Assembly: GCA_035546855.1 (NCBI GenBank)
Contig: DASZVY010000045.1
Span: 1 to 64,000, forward strand
Length of the DNA stretch: 64,000 nt
Source of the DNA: Nitrobacter sp035546855
GTDB taxonomy: Bacteria; Pseudomonadota; Alphaproteobacteria; Rhizobiales; Xanthobacteraceae
Direction: 5' to 3'
The notes below the pieces were generated by a model that worked only from the letters and a program-made list of their open reading frames with translations, was not told where the DNA came from and made no database searches. Position numbers and translations under genes: made by a program. Within the stretch, counting starts at the first letter, position 1, and the number at the start of each line of letters is the position of its first letter. Below, piece by piece: positions 62,506 through 64,000 of the stretch.

Positions 62506-63879
62506 ATGACAGGCTCGCGCCGGACGTTTCTGAAAAGCATGGCGGCGCTGCCGCTTGCGGTCGGCGGCCTGAGGCCGGCGGCGCTCGCGCAGACCGCCGG
62601 CGCTCCGCAGGTCGGAGACGGCGTGCCGCCGATTCTGTTCGTCCATGGCAACGGCGACGAGGCGCCGTTGTGGATCACGACGGTCTGGCGGATGGAGTCG
62701 AACGGATTTGCGCGGGATCGCATGTTCGCGATCAATTTCACCGATCCGTTGGCGCGTAACGACGATACCGTTGCGCAGCCGGGGCGATCGTCGACCGGAG
62801 ATCAGCGTCGTCAGCTCGGCGAGGCGATCAAGGCATTGAAGCAGCGCACCGGCGCATCGCGCGTGGCGCTGGTCGGCAATTCCCGCGGCGGCTATCCGAT
62901 CCGCAGCTACATCAAGAACGGCGGAGGTGCCGACGTCAGCCACGCGGTGCTGTGCGGCGTTCCCAATCACGGCGTATTCGCCTGGGACGGCGGCCTCGGC
63001 AACGAATTCAACGGCAAGGGGCCGTTCCTGCGCGGACTGAACGAGGGCGACACCGAGGTGACCGCGGGCACTGCATTCCTGACCTTGCGCAGCGACAACA
63101 TGGACAAGTACGCGCAGCCGGATGGCCGCTTCATCGGCAAGCCGGGAACGCCGACGGGAATCGGCTTCGATGGGCCGGAGTTGAAAGGCGCCACCAATCT
63201 CGTGCTCGGCGCGGTCGACCACCGCGAAACGGCCTATTCGCCGCGAGCCTTCCGCGAAATCTACAAGTTCATCGTCGGCCGGGAGCCGGAGCGGCTGACC
63301 ATTATTCCGGAAACGCAGGTGACGCTGAGCGGTCTCGTCACGGGAACGCCGGGCGGCGTCCAGACCAATCGTCCGGTGGCCGACGCCAGCGTTGAAATTT
63401 ATCGGGTGTCGCCCGACAGCGGCGAACGCATCGGCAGCGCAATCCACGCGTCGAAGACGGCCGCCGACGGCCGTTGGGGACCGGCGGAGGTCGATCCCGA
63501 CTGGTTTCTGGAAATGGTGCTCAGCGAACCGGGCGCGCCGATCACGCATCTCTACCGGTCGCCGTTTCTCCGTTCGTCCGACATCCTGCATCTGCGCGCG
63601 GCCAAGCCTCTTGGCGCGGCAGATGCAGGTGCGGGCGCTGTGGTGATGGTATCGCGGCCGCGCGGATATTTCGGGCTGCCGCGCGATGTCGTGTTGCTCG
63701 ACGGCAAGCAGCCGACCGACGTCAAGCCCGGCGTGCCGACCGATTCGGTCTCGACCGTGCGACTGCCGGCTTCGGATGTCGGTCGCGCGGTCCCGGCCCT
63801 GTTCAATCAGGAGCGGATCGTCGCGCGGGCGTGGCCGGCGTCGGAAAACCGGATTGCGATCGCCGAGCTGACTTACTAA
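62506..63879 (+). CDS. Tat-exported alpha/beta hydrolase (esterase/lipase-like)
   Basis: A 457-residue secreted hydrolase. TGSRRTFLKSMAALPLAVGG is a twin-arginine signal. The catalytic domain has ILFVHGNGDEAPLW for the oxyanion region and LVGNSRGGYPIRSYI with the nucleophile Ser in GNSRG, resembling lipase class 2 / PHA-depolymerase-like esterases; the later His may be in VLGAVDHRETAYSP. From about 275 on a beta-rich domain follows (TLSGLVTGTPGGVQTNRPVA, Ig-like carboxypeptidase-regulatory type). Substrate unknown. The last 121 bp of the window hold nothing recognised. Confidence 0.8.
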   Translation: MTGSRRTFLKSMAALPLAVGGLRPAALAQTAGAPQVGDGVPPILFVHGNGDEAPLWITTVWRMESNGFARDRMFAINFTDPLARNDDTVAQPGRSSTGDQRRQLGEAIKALKQRTGASRVALVGNSRGGYPIRSYIKNGGGADVSHAVLCGVPNHGVFAWDGGLGNEFNGKGPFLRGLNEGDTEVTAGTAFLTLRSDNMDKYAQPDGRFIGKPGTPTGIGFDGPELKGATNLVLGAVDHRETAYSPRAFREIYKFIVGREPERLTIIPETQVTLSGLVTGTPGGVQTNRPVADASVEIYRVSPDSGERIGSAIHASKTAADGRWGPAEVDPDWFLEMVLSEPGAPITHLYRSPFLRSSDILHLRAAKPLGAADAGAGAVVMVSRPRGYFGLPRDVVLLDGKQPTDVKPGVPTDSVSTVRLPASDVGRAVPALFNQERIVARAWPASENRIAIAELTY

Positions 63880-64000
63880 CGGCGTGGACTTTTGAGGCGA
63901 CGCTGACGGTGCGCGCGAGTCCGTCGCGTCATCCGGATCGCGCGACTTTGAGGCGAATATAACCCGTCCGGATGAGCAACGGGCTTGCCGCCGGCTTGGA

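Overview
This GC-rich, gene-dense chromosomal window looks like an alphaproteobacterium of the Bradyrhizobium / Rhodopseudomonas / Nitrobacter / Afipia group. The evidence is the gene neighbourhoods (rsmI-yraN-gshB opposite an LpoA-like lipoprotein gene, rph opposite hrcA-grpE, dnaK-dnaJ-pmtA, hemC-hemD-mic60-hemY), a sigma-32 promoter of alphaproteobacterial type before dnaK, and many dispersed palindromic repeats of kinds familiar from that group. The family call is inference from protein and repeat recognition; no database search was run.

Layout. 1-9.2 kb: gshB (cut by the window edge), yraN, rsmI, an LpoA-like lipoprotein, hemW-rdgB-rph, hrcA, grpE and an exported nicotinamidase-like protein. 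9.3-17.7 kb: an exported unknown protein, then dnaK, dnaJ, pmtA, an FMN reductase, pyrF, a DUF1330 protein, dapB and gpmA. 17.8-31 kb: an AraC/O6-methylguanine methyltransferase fusion, DUF2244, nth, an EI24/CysZ-like membrane protein, a FabG-like SDR, a KefB-type antiporter with a universal-stress tail, an IclR/SnoaL pair with a palindromic operator, a ClC/MarR pair with another, a YiiX-like papain-fold hydrolase and a Tat-exported flavin amine oxidase. 31-39.3 kb: a TSUP permease, pheT, pheS, rplT, rpmI, a solitary MazF/PemK-like toxin in an AT-rich patch, infC (probable AUU start), an alpha/beta hydrolase and an NTF2-like protein. 39.4-50.9 kb: heparinase II/III-like protein, rsmB, an SDHAF4-like protein, a nuclease, an L,D-transpeptidase, acs, topoisomerase IB, a lysine-methyltransferase-like protein, an EVE protein and gpsA. 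50.9-57 kb: tsaD opposite hemC-hemD-mic60-hemY, then tRNA-Thr(CGT). 57-64 kb: two MFS transporters, a MarR operon, small exported and PilZ proteins, and a Tat-exported esterase-like protein.

Most genes are housekeeping: translation (pheST, infC, rpmI, rplT, rsmI, rsmB, tsaD, tRNA-Thr), protein folding (hrcA, grpE, dnaK, dnaJ), haem (hemW, hemC, hemD, hemY-like, mic60), DNA and nucleotide upkeep (nth, OGT fusion, rdgB, topoisomerase IB) and central metabolism (pyrF, dapB, gpmA, gpsA, acs). There is no intact insertion sequence, prophage, CRISPR array, secretion system or recognisable defence island.

The less ordinary signals are small: three related TA-ended long palindromes that look like a miniature-element family, an orphan toxin gene that splits infC from rpmI-rplT, a probable AUU start in infC, coding start and stop codons that lie inside dispersed repeats, a possible transposon remnant beside tRNA-Thr, and a structured leader before a short exported protein with an internal duplication. 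I did not find a clear new multi-gene system.
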